This document shows positions 36,059 to 43,373 of a stretch of 47,563 nucleotides of DNA, in pieces. A program made the position numbers and the translations under genes. The notes under the pieces are model-generated. The model was not told where the DNA came from. It did no database searches and was given only the letters and a program-made list of their open reading frames with translations. The first letter of the stretch is position 1, and each line of letters opens with the position of its first letter. This DNA comes from JAIXWP01 sp044371755 (GTDB taxonomy: Bacteria > Bacteroidota > Bacteroidia > Flavobacteriales_D > Sanyastnellaceae), in the NCBI GenBank assembly GCA_044371755.1, contig JBILSZ010000011.1:1-47563 (forward strand), read 5' to 3'.

Positions 36059-37708
36059 ATGAAAATGGCAACTACAAAAGAATTAGAATTCAACAAGAAC
36101 GAAGATAAGATGATGCAACTGGTCTCACAGTTGAATCGGCGCTTGGAAAAAATTCACCTAGGTGGAGGCAAGTCAAAAATTGATAAAGAACACGAGCGAG
36201 GCAAGTTGACTGCACGGGAGCGCGTGGATTATTTGCTAGATAAAGGAGCTCAAAGAATAGAGATTGGTGCGTTTGCCGGTGATGAGATGTACGCTGAACA
36301 TGGCGGTTGTCCTGCGGCTGGAGTCGTGGTAGTGATGGGGTATATTCAAGGCAGACTCTGTTTGGTAGTAGCAAATGATGCCACTGTGAAAGCGGGTGCT
36401 TGGTTTCCGATTACAGGAAAGAAGAACCTAAGAGCTCAAGAAATAGCGATGGAAAATCGCATTCCGATTATTTATTTAGTAGATAGTGCGGGTGTTTACT
36501 TACCCATGCAAGATGAGATTTTTCCAGATAAAGAACATTTTGGGAGAATTTTTCGCAACAATGCCATCATGAGTAGCATGGGCATTCCGCAGATTGCTGC
36601 GGTTATGGGATCTTGCGTAGCAGGTGGTGCTTATTTGCCAATCATGTCTGATGAAGCATTGATTGTCGATAAGACAGGCACTATTTTCTTAGCGGGATCT
36701 TATTTGGTAAAAGCTGCGATTGGCGAGGATATCGATAACGAAACATTGGGAGGAGCTACCACGCATTGCGAGATATCTGGTGTTACGGATTACAAGGCTA
36801 AGGATGATAAAGATGCTTTAGATAGAATTCGAAACATCATTGATAAGTTTGGCAAACCACAAAAACAGGCGGGGTTTGATCGAGTGAAATCGGTTGAGCC
36901 CAAGCGAAGCGCTCGAGATGTATACGGCATTCTGCCTGAGGACCGCACAAAACCCTATGATGTTCGTGACATCCTTTCTTGTATCGTAGATGGTGGTGAA
37001 TGGATGGAATATAAAGAGGAGTATGGAAAGACGATAGTTTGTGCCTATACTCGAATTGATGGATGGGCTGTTGGAATTGTTGCAAACCAACGATTGATAG
37101 TAAAAAGCAAGAAGGACGGAATGCAATTGGGCGGAGTGATATTCAGTGATAGCGCTGATAAGGCTGCACGTTTTATCATGAATTGCAATCAAAAGAATAT
37201 TCCACTTGTATTTTTACAAGACGTTACTGGATTTATGGTTGGCTCGCGATCTGAACATGGAGGTATTATAAAAGATGGAGCCAAGATGGTGAATGCACAG
37301 GCCAACAGTGTGGTTCCTAAATTTACAATTATCACAGGAAATAGTTATGGGGCGGGCAATTATGCCATGTGCGGAAAAGCATACGATCCAAGATTGATAG
37401 TGGGATGGCCTACTGCGCAAGTAGCAGTAATGGGAGGGGCACAAGCGGCGAAGGTATTACTACAAATTGAAGTAGCTTCTATGAAGGCAAAAGGAGAAGA
37501 GATTACGAAGGAAAGGGAAGAAGAACTTTATAATAAAATCAAAGCGCGATATGATGCGCAAACCTCGCCTTATTATGGTGCAGCAAGACTATGGTTGGAT
37601 GCGATCATTGACCCAATTGATACACGAAAGTGGATAAGCATGGGCATTGAAGCGGCTAACAACGCACCAGCAGAAAGATCTTATTCCACTGGAGTTTTAC
37701 AAGTGTAA
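36059..37708 (+). CDS. Acyl-CoA carboxylase, carboxyltransferase (beta) subunit, methylcrotonyl-CoA-type
   Basis: The 549-residue protein is the biotin-dependent carboxyltransferase subunit. Two crotonase-like halves are seen: the N-half with KLTARERVDYLLDKGA, VVANDATVKAGAWFPITGKKNLRAQEIA, LVDSAGVYLPMQDEIFPDKEHFGRIF and MGSCVAGGAYLPIMSDEALIV; the C-half with PLVFLQDVTGFMVGSRSEHGGIIKDGAKMVNA and GNSYGAGNYAMCGKAYDPRLIVGWPTAQVAVMGG. The LPMQDEIFPDKEHFGRIF segment is closer to the methylcrotonyl-CoA enzyme (leucine breakdown) than to the propionyl-CoA one, so MccB-like is my preference. The alpha (biotin carboxylase/carrier) subunit is not in the window. An in-frame ATG two codons downstream is an alternative start. 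It heads an operon with the next two genes. Confidence 0.9.
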   Translation: MKMATTKELEFNKNEDKMMQLVSQLNRRLEKIHLGGGKSKIDKEHERGKLTARERVDYLLDKGAQRIEIGAFAGDEMYAEHGGCPAAGVVVVMGYIQGRLCLVVANDATVKAGAWFPITGKKNLRAQEIAMENRIPIIYLVDSAGVYLPMQDEIFPDKEHFGRIFRNNAIMSSMGIPQIAAVMGSCVAGGAYLPIMSDEALIVDKTGTIFLAGSYLVKAAIGEDIDNETLGGATTHCEISGVTDYKAKDDKDALDRIRNIIDKFGKPQKQAGFDRVKSVEPKRSARDVYGILPEDRTKPYDVRDILSCIVDGGEWMEYKEEYGKTIVCAYTRIDGWAVGIVANQRLIVKSKKDGMQLGGVIFSDSADKAARFIMNCNQKNIPLVFLQDVTGFMVGSRSEHGGIIKDGAKMVNAQANSVVPKFTIITGNSYGAGNYAMCGKAYDPRLIVGWPTAQVAVMGGAQAAKVLLQIEVASMKAKGEEITKEREEELYNKIKARYDAQTSPYYGAARLWLDAIIDPIDTRKWISMGIEAANNAPAERSYSTGVLQV

Positions 37709-37713
37709 ATAGT

Positions 37714-39312
37714 ATGAAATTATTTATAGAAAAAAAGCCATTATTGTTTCTTTTAATTCTTGCTTTTGCGGTGAGGTTGATTGCGGTTTTTTTTGCGAAG
37801 GGATATATGATGCACGACGACCACTTTTTAACCGTGGAGCCGAGTGCAAGTTGGGCAGACGGATTTAATTTTAATGAGTGGGCGCCTGGAATCGGCAATG
37901 ATCGCGATTCTCCTGAGCCAATTAGTTTTTTTTATCTAGGTTTTCTTTTTGTGTTTTTTAAAGGGCTTAATTTTCTGGGTATTGAAAATCCAGATCATCA
38001 GATGTATGTCATTCGTTTTATTCATGCATTATATTCGTTACTAACAATTTATTTTTCTTATAAAATAACGGAGAGAATTTCTAATAAAAAGAATGCATTT
38101 CAAGTTGGGTTACTTTTATCATTGATTACTGTGATGCCCAATTACTCAGTGCGCAATTTGGTTGAGTTTGTTTCGATGCCGCCGTTGCTCGCAGGAGTTT
38201 GGATACTATTGAAGAATAATGCATTCAAAATTATTCATACACGATTACCTTTTGGTAATGCTTCCTTGACTTTGCAACCTGATTTTGGCAATCAAATTTC
38301 CATTGGCCTAAAGTGGCTTGTATTGGCGGCTTTCGTGATGGGGCTTGCCGTGGGTTTCCGTTATCAAACAGTCTTGGTAGTCGCATTTACGGGTGTGATT
38401 TTTTTATTACAAAAGGAAATTAAAAACTTCATTGTCTTTGGTCTGGTAGCTTTCGCTTCATTCTTTTTGACTCAGATAGATGATGTGTTATTATGGGGAG
38501 GTCAACCTTTCCAGCATTTGATGGGTTATTTTGGATATAATGCTGAAAACGCCCTCAATTACCCTGGATCATGGGCAACATATTTATCATTCATTGGATA
38601 CATCATTTTACCACCTGTTAGCTTGATGCTTGCTTTTGGTTTTTTCAAAGAGTGGAAGAGGTCATTTTTCATTTTTTTACCTGTCTTGATATTTGTATTG
38701 TTTCATATTATTTATCCTAATAGACAAGAGCGTTTTATTTTTCCAATACTTCCATTTTTCATCATGTTGGGAGTAATCGGCTGGAATCGCTTTGTAGAAC
38801 AAAGCGCATATTGGAGCAACAGAAAAGTTTTACTTAAAACGAGTTGGGCGTTTTTTTGGATACTAAATATTGCTGGAATGTTAGTATTGGCTACGACCTA
38901 TAGCAAGCGGGCGAGGGTTGAAGCCATGCTGTATCTTTATGATAAAGGGGATTGTAGGAATTTTATTCAAGATTTCAGGCAGGGCGAAAGTGGAAGCCTT
39001 GTTCCACAGTTTTATTCTGGCAGTTGGGATTGGTACTATGTTTTTAGAAGCTCTACTGATTATGTTAGTGAGATACGCATGATGGATTCTTGGGAAAAGC
39101 AACAAAATGGGACAATCAAGCCCAAGTCAAAGCCCAATTATATATTGTTTTATAATGAGGAAAAAATGAAAGAGCGTGTTGAGGCGATGCAAGCGTTTTT
39201 TCCAAATCTAACCTTTGAAACAAAAGTAGAGGCGGGTTGGTTTGATGTTCTGTTGCATACGCTAAACGACAAGAATTCCTTAGAGACCATTTATATCTAT
39301 AAAATAAATTGA
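37714..39312 (+). CDS. GT-C fold integral membrane glycosyltransferase (GT22/mannosyltransferase-like)
   Basis: The 532-residue protein is hydrophobic, with roughly 9-10 membrane spans. The first loop carries HDDH (34-37), matching the acidic catalytic motif of GT-C enzymes, which use lipid-phosphate sugars. Later, FHIIYPNRQERFIFPILPFF matches the 'K.ERFI.P..P' signature of the GT22 (GPI-mannosyltransferase) group. The C-terminal 110 residues are a soluble domain. It probably adds a sugar to a lipid or protein on the periplasmic side; donor and acceptor are unknown. It sits 5 bp after the carboxylase gene, and its TGA overlaps the next TTG start, so the three genes form an operon. Confidence 0.8.
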   Translation: MKLFIEKKPLLFLLILAFAVRLIAVFFAKGYMMHDDHFLTVEPSASWADGFNFNEWAPGIGNDRDSPEPISFFYLGFLFVFFKGLNFLGIENPDHQMYVIRFIHALYSLLTIYFSYKITERISNKKNAFQVGLLLSLITVMPNYSVRNLVEFVSMPPLLAGVWILLKNNAFKIIHTRLPFGNASLTLQPDFGNQISIGLKWLVLAAFVMGLAVGFRYQTVLVVAFTGVIFLLQKEIKNFIVFGLVAFASFFLTQIDDVLLWGGQPFQHLMGYFGYNAENALNYPGSWATYLSFIGYIILPPVSLMLAFGFFKEWKRSFFIFLPVLIFVLFHIIYPNRQERFIFPILPFFIMLGVIGWNRFVEQSAYWSNRKVLLKTSWAFFWILNIAGMLVLATTYSKRARVEAMLYLYDKGDCRNFIQDFRQGESGSLVPQFYSGSWDWYYVFRSSTDYVSEIRMMDSWEKQQNGTIKPKSKPNYILFYNEEKMKERVEAMQAFFPNLTFETKVEAGWFDVLLHTLNDKNSLETIYIYKIN

Positions 39313-40463
39313 GTTTGATAAAGCGTGTAGTGATCTTATCATTTTTGGTCTTATCTGCTGCTGTTAGCAAAGGACAGCAAGCAGATAGTCTTCGCTTTCG
39401 TACCAAGCTTTGGAATTATGCTTACCGTTTTTTAAATGACAGCATGGATTTGGCGAAACCAAAAGTGTTGTTGTATCCTGTCATTGCATATTCTCCCGAA
39501 ACGAGTCTTGAGCTGGGCTTTTCAGGACTTTATTTATATTATGCAAAAGGCGATTACAAGCGCAATCGTTTAAGTGAGGTTCAGCTATTTTCATTTATCA
39601 CGCTCAACAGGCAGTATGGGGCTTGGTTTGATCATTTCTTGTATAGTGATAATGATGATTGGTTTTTTTTAGGTAGACTGCGTTTTCAACGTTTTCCTCT
39701 TTATTATTATGGAGTTGGCATTGATACAAGAAAAGAAGATGAAACAGTTTTAGATGCTGATTATACCTTGATAAAGGAGCGCATCCTTCGAAAAATCACA
39801 AAGAATTTTTTTGTTGGTTTGGAGATAGATTATCAGCGTCTTTACAATGTTCGGTTTGCGGATGAAGCGGAGCATCCACATGGCAATTTAAGAGGGGCCT
39901 ATGGTTCTACCAACTTAGGTTTGGGTTTGGGATTGGTATATGATAGTCGCAAGAATGCTTTGAATGTTCGTGATGGGGTTTTTGCTGAATTGGGATATCT
40001 TCATTATGATCCAGCTTTTGGAAGTCGTTATCAATTCAATAGTGTTGTTACCGATTTGCGATATTTTAAAAAGATTAGAGAAAAGCAAGTGTTGGCTTTT
40101 CAGGCGGTCGGTATTTTCCAAAATGGAGATGTACCCTTCAATCAGTTGGCGCTAGTGGGGGGGGAGAGTTTGATGAGAGGATATTACACAGGGAGATTTC
40201 GCGATAAAAATTATACTGCTTTTCAGGCAGAATATCGTTGGTTGCCATTTAAATGGAGCAAGCGATTTGGAGCCACAGTCTTTACTTCTATTGGCAGTGT
40301 TGCAGAAGAGCCTTCTATGTTGGCTGAAAAGCGTTGGATGCCAGCTGGTGGTGCAGGACTAAGATTTCTTGTTTTTCCTAAAAAGGATATTTTCATCCGT
40401 GCTGACATAGCATTCACACCAGAGGGGAGGGGATTTTATTTGTACACCGGCGAAGCGTTTTAA
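39309..40463 (+). CDS. BamA/Omp85-superfamily outer membrane protein without POTRA domains
   Basis: The 384-residue protein starts at TTG (39309), overlapping the previous stop by three bases; this start gives the signal peptide MSLIKRVVILSFLVLSAAVSKGQ. The mature part is almost all barrel strands, beginning LLYPVIAYSPETSLELGFSGLYLYY and including the Omp85-type motif GGESLMRGYYTGRFRDKNY, in which RGY..GRFRD corresponds to the conserved L6 loop of BamA. No POTRA repeat is seen, and the length fits a barrel alone (16 strands). Such short members are common in Bacteroidota and may translocate or anchor proteins or lipids, but this one's role is unknown. Confidence 0.85.
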   Translation: MSLIKRVVILSFLVLSAAVSKGQQADSLRFRTKLWNYAYRFLNDSMDLAKPKVLLYPVIAYSPETSLELGFSGLYLYYAKGDYKRNRLSEVQLFSFITLNRQYGAWFDHFLYSDNDDWFFLGRLRFQRFPLYYYGVGIDTRKEDETVLDADYTLIKERILRKITKNFFVGLEIDYQRLYNVRFADEAEHPHGNLRGAYGSTNLGLGLGLVYDSRKNALNVRDGVFAELGYLHYDPAFGSRYQFNSVVTDLRYFKKIREKQVLAFQAVGIFQNGDVPFNQLALVGGESLMRGYYTGRFRDKNYTAFQAEYRWLPFKWSKRFGATVFTSIGSVAEEPSMLAEKRWMPAGGAGLRFLVFPKKDIFIRADIAFTPEGRGFYLYTGEAF

Positions 40464-40506
40464 TACTGCTTTTATTTTTGACTATTTCCTTGTCGTATAC
40501 TTAGTA

Positions 40507-40520
40507 AAATTTTATTAATA
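40507..40520. promoter_or_regulatory. AT palindrome in the convergent gap
   Basis: TTTTATTAATAAAA is a perfect 14-bp palindrome in the 98-bp gap between two convergent genes. It is too A/T-rich for a stable terminator; it may simply mark the transcript ends. No other structure was seen in the gap. Confidence 0.25.
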
Positions 40521-40561
40521 AAAATCTAGCCTCAGCAAGCATTGGGAATATTTCGGTCAAG

Positions 40562-41935
40562 TCAAAATGTTGAAGAAGGAATGGAAAACGCGTCGAAGGA
40601 TGGAATTTCAATTATCTTCCAGCCACGTGGATTTTCCAATAAAGACAGGGCAATAGATTGATTGACCTCAGTAATGGGCAATCTTTCGAGATAAGGTTCA
40701 AAGTCTTCAATAGAATTGAAAGAGGCGTCGTAAGGGATAATACCAAAACCCCTGAAGACGCCTTTTTCTATGAGAATAAATGAACGTTCATAAGAGGCGA
40801 CAGCATAATTTACAAGGACATAATTTTTACGTTCTTGAATAACGTTGTCTATCGCCTCAAGAATGGAATGATTGTGTTCTTCCTTTGACGGAATTTCATT
40901 TTCATGAAATCCAGTGTCGATATTGAGAAGGCGTAAATCTATTTGAAAACGCTCCGCAAACTCGATCAGCCAAGAGCGACATTGATATGAAGAAGTGAAA
41001 GAAACAATTGCGTCTGCCGCAGCACCACCTTCTCGTGAAGCTAGACGGACATAGCCTTTTTGATCTTCGTATTGAAAAATATTATATCTCTTCACTCTCG
41101 ACTTTTGTGCACGATTATGACGAGGCCAATGTTTGCGAATTTCTGCATCTTCCCAGAGCAATGCGATTAATTCTTGAGCTGTTTCTTTAAAGTCAATACG
41201 ATGAATTTCTCGAATAAAACTTTGTGTTTTTTCGGATTCTAAAGGCCCAGCGAAATGAGAGCGCACGCGTTTTTTAATGTTCTTGGCCTTCCCGATGTAA
41301 ATAGGTTTTCCCTGTTCATTTAAAAAGTAATAAACTCCGGTGCGTTCTGGAAGCTTATCATATTCTTCTCTAGAGATATGTGCTGGTAAAAAATTCTCTG
41401 CAGTGTTTCGCGCAAGCATTTTTCGCCAAACCGATTCCTCCAATTGCTCCATTGACCTAGTAAACAATACTGCTGTTGCACGTGCATCGCCCAATGCCCT
41501 GTGCGGCGCCTCGTTTACGATTTCCAGAGTTTTGGTGATATTTCCCAAACCATAGGATTTATAACCGGGGAATGCTTTGCGAGCTAGTTTCACAGTGCAG
41601 AGTCGCGGTGGATTGAATGCGAAACCGAGACTTTCAAATTCTGCTTTGAAAAAACTATAGTCGAAATTTACATTATGCGCCACGAAAATGCTATCGTTAA
41701 AAATTTCTAATAGCTCGTTGGCCACGTCTTCGAATGTGGGCATACCCTCTAGCATTTGGTCGGTAATTCCAGTGAGCGCAGTTATGAAATGAGGCAAGTA
41801 TTGGTGCGGTTGAATGAGCGATTGAAACTCTTTCACTACTTTTCCATCCTCGACGACACAAATTCCGATTTCAATAATGCTGCAAGCCGAGGCATGACTT
41901 CCCGTTGTTTCTATGTCGGCAATGGCAAAACGCAT
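40562..41935 (-). CDS. DEDDh exonuclease (DnaQ-like) fused to a GIY-YIG nuclease domain
   Basis: The 457-residue protein has two nuclease domains. Residues 1-165 form a DEDDh exonuclease of DNA polymerase III epsilon type: Asp7 and Glu9 in DIETTG, Asp92 in HNVNFD, and His145/Asp150 in HRALGDA, all catalytic positions present. Residues about 198-280 form a GIY-YIG domain like UvrC/Cho: GVYYFL (200-205), PIYIGKAKNIKKRVRSHF with Arg223, and a Glu in LIALLWEDAEIRK. The last 170 residues (from about 285) have no recognised motif. This architecture is known in Bacteroidota and other bacteria and is presumed to act in DNA repair or replication. It is convergent with the barrel gene and divergent from the next gene. 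Confidence 0.88.
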   Translation of the reverse strand: MRFAIADIETTGSHASACSIIEIGICVVEDGKVVKEFQSLIQPHQYLPHFITALTGITDQMLEGMPTFEDVANELLEIFNDSIFVAHNVNFDYSFFKAEFESLGFAFNPPRLCTVKLARKAFPGYKSYGLGNITKTLEIVNEAPHRALGDARATAVLFTRSMEQLEESVWRKMLARNTAENFLPAHISREEYDKLPERTGVYYFLNEQGKPIYIGKAKNIKKRVRSHFAGPLESEKTQSFIREIHRIDFKETAQELIALLWEDAEIRKHWPRHNRAQKSRVKRYNIFQYEDQKGYVRLASREGGAAADAIVSFTSSYQCRSWLIEFAERFQIDLRLLNIDTGFHENEIPSKEEHNHSILEAIDNVIQERKNYVLVNYAVASYERSFILIEKGVFRGFGIIPYDASFNSIEDFEPYLERLPITEVNQSIALSLLENPRGWKIIEIPSFDAFSIPSSTF

Positions 41936-41939
41936 GCGA

Positions 41940-41947
41940 CAAAGATA
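41940..41947 (-). promoter_or_regulatory. -7 box TATCTTTG, 4 nt before ATG
   Basis: A perfect TAnnTTTG match on the - strand, ending 4 nt before the ATG at 41935. No -33 TTG is visible. This places transcription start at or beside the start codon. Confidence 0.5.
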
Positions 41948-41977
41948 ATTTATGATTTATGTATTAGTAGTGTTTTG

Positions 41978-41985
41978 TATTTTTG
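41978..41985 (+). promoter_or_regulatory. -7 box TATTTTTG, 5 nt before ATG
   Basis: A perfect TAnnTTTG match ending 5 nt before the ATG at 41991; it is back to back with the box at 41940 on the other strand. Confidence 0.45.
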
Positions 41986-41990
41986 AACCT

Positions 41991-42929
41991 ATGAGAAAAA
42001 AATATCTACTTGTCGCAGCTCTGATTATTAGTTCAATAAGCGGGGTTAATGCTCAGTTTGGATTTGATAATGCCATGCCGATGCAAAAGATTTCTGTATC
42101 TGACAATGATGAAGAAGAAGAAGAGGAGGAAGAGGACAAATATCGAGGCTTCAGTTTTGGTATCAATTTGGGTTCTTATTTTGCTTCTAAGAAGACGGCG
42201 AATATTTACAATGGCACCTGCGTATTTGGAGATTTAGGAAGAGCAGACGGAGTGCAGTGTTTCACAATAGATGAGCGTTTAGATCCAAATTTTTTCACCT
42301 TGGATTATCAGCGAATTGTAAATGAGTTTCAGGCAACTGGTGTCGAAGTGCCTTTTGATAGTTATCCTATAAACATGCGATATACCCCCGCTTTGATGGT
42401 GGGTATGCAGGTGAAGTATAATTGGGGCAAGTACCATGCTTTGGTTTTTAACATCAACGCCATGCGCGTGCGAACGGTTGATGTGTTTACCCTTCGATTC
42501 ATCGGTACAGGAGCGCAACTCAATGCGCAGCAGGACGTGCGAACATTTGATATAATTGGACAGGAGCAACGTTTTAATATTGGACTAGGATATAGGGCTG
42601 GTTTTATGATCAATGAAATGTCCAATTTCTATTGGCAGTTTGGAGGCAGCTTGTTGGGAACTCAGTTTGAGCGCAATCAGATTCGAATAGGGGAGACCAC
42701 TTATGATTTGATTTTAGGGGCACAGAATCCCAACCAAGCACCACTAACTTTAGACAATGCACCGACACGAGTGGGTATTGGTGGTTATAGTGCCTTAGGT
42801 GTTGAGTTTTTTATCAAAGACATGTATTCCTTCGATGTGAGTTTTGGTTTGAGCAACGATCAGATGGGCTATTTTGAATACAAGGAGCGAGGCTGGAACT
42901 CTTGGCTCATGGCGACGTTTACGTTGTAA
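41991..42929 (+). CDS. Outer membrane protein with acidic N-terminal linker
   Basis: The start at 41991 gives a signal peptide (MRKKYLLVAALIISSISGVNAQ); an upstream in-frame start at 41952 adds residues before this signal and is unlikely. The mature protein of about 290 residues first carries a run of acidic residues (DNDEEEEEEEEDKYRG, about 36-51), then barrel-like strands (GFSFGINLGSYFASK, YTPALMVGMQVKYNWGKYHALVFNINAMRV, QRFNIGLGYRAGFMINEM, FDVSFGLSNDQMGYFEYKERGWNSWLMATFTL). The aromatic ending fits an outer membrane barrel. The acidic run may bind cations. No named family was recognised. The repeat block starts 3 nt after its stop. Confidence 0.8.
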   Translation: MRKKYLLVAALIISSISGVNAQFGFDNAMPMQKISVSDNDEEEEEEEEDKYRGFSFGINLGSYFASKKTANIYNGTCVFGDLGRADGVQCFTIDERLDPNFFTLDYQRIVNEFQATGVEVPFDSYPINMRYTPALMVGMQVKYNWGKYHALVFNINAMRVRTVDVFTLRFIGTGAQLNAQQDVRTFDIIGQEQRFNIGLGYRAGFMINEMSNFYWQFGGSLLGTQFERNQIRIGETTYDLILGAQNPNQAPLTLDNAPTRVGIGGYSALGVEFFIKDMYSFDVSFGLSNDQMGYFEYKERGWNSWLMATFTL

Positions 42930-42931
42930 AG

Positions 42932-42977
42932 CAATTCGGAATTCGGAATTCGAAATTCGGAATTCGGAATTCGCAAT
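42932..42977. repeat. AATTCGG/AATTCGAA palindromic block
   Basis: The stretch repeats GGAATTC-like units with a 7-bp step, interrupted once by CGAAATTCGG. AATTCGCAAT at its end (42968-42977) also occurs in the other repeat element near 45.86 kb. Confidence 0.85.
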
Positions 42978-42983
42978 ATCCAC

Positions 42984-43305
42984 GGTTCCCTTGTTCCCTT
43001 GTTCCCTTGTTCCTTGTTCCTTGTTCCTTGTTCCCCTGTTCCCTGATCCCTTGTTCCCCTGTTCCCTGTTCCCCTGTTCCCTTATTCCCCTGTTCCCAAA
43101 ATGTTCCCTTGTTCCCCTGTTCCCTGTTCCTTGTTCCCCTGTTCCTTGTTCCCAAAATGTTCCCTTATTCCCCTGTTCCCCTGTTCCCTGTTCCCCTGAT
43201 CCCTTGTTCCCCTGTTCCCTTATTCCCCTGTTCCTTGTTCCCTTGTTCCCTGTTCCTTGTTCTTTTCTCCCTTGTTCCTTGTTCCCCTCTTTTTTTCCCT
43301 TTGTT
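42984..43305. repeat. Short-unit GTTCCC(T/C)T array, G-quadruplex-prone on the - strand
   Basis: About 320 bp of units of 7-10 bp (GTTCCCTT, GTTCCCCT, TTGTTCC, TGATCCC and TTATTCCC variants). Two longer sub-blocks are marked by TTCCCAAAATGTTCCC starting at 43093 and 43149, about 56 bp apart, so a higher-order duplication is visible. On the - strand the array reads as many runs of GGG or GGGG separated by AACA-type loops, which fits the G3+N1-7 pattern for G-quadruplexes. The G-rich strand is the template of the cytochrome gene that follows. Confidence 0.9.
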
Positions 43306-43328
43306 CGGGTGTTTAATGGGAGTAAATG

Positions 43329-43336
43329 TATATTCG
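43329..43336 (+). promoter_or_regulatory. Candidate -7 box TATATTCG for the cytochrome gene
   Basis: TATATTCG, 7 of 8 matches to TAnnTTTG, ends 37 nt before the ATG at 43374 and lies about 24 bp after the repeat array, so the array overlaps the region where an upstream promoter element would be. Confidence 0.35.
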
Positions 43337-43373
43337 TTAACCCAAAGGAATTTGAAACCGAGCAAACACCATT

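Larger units (their letters stand above)
42930..43373. other. 444-bp intergenic region dominated by simple repeats
   Basis: The gap contains, in order, an AATTCGG palindromic block (42932-42977), a pyrimidine-rich short-unit array (42984-43305), and about 65 bp of unique sequence with a candidate -7 box before the cytochrome gene. Several frames stay open across the array because its repeats lack stop codons, but the resulting Leu/Pro/Cys/Phe or Gly/Asn/Arg-rich strings are not believable proteins. Confidence 0.85.

Noticed and set aside
42984..43305. CRISPR array
   Set aside because: Units are 7-10 bp and there are no unique spacers of 30 bp or a leader or cas genes nearby; the block is a simple tandem repeat.
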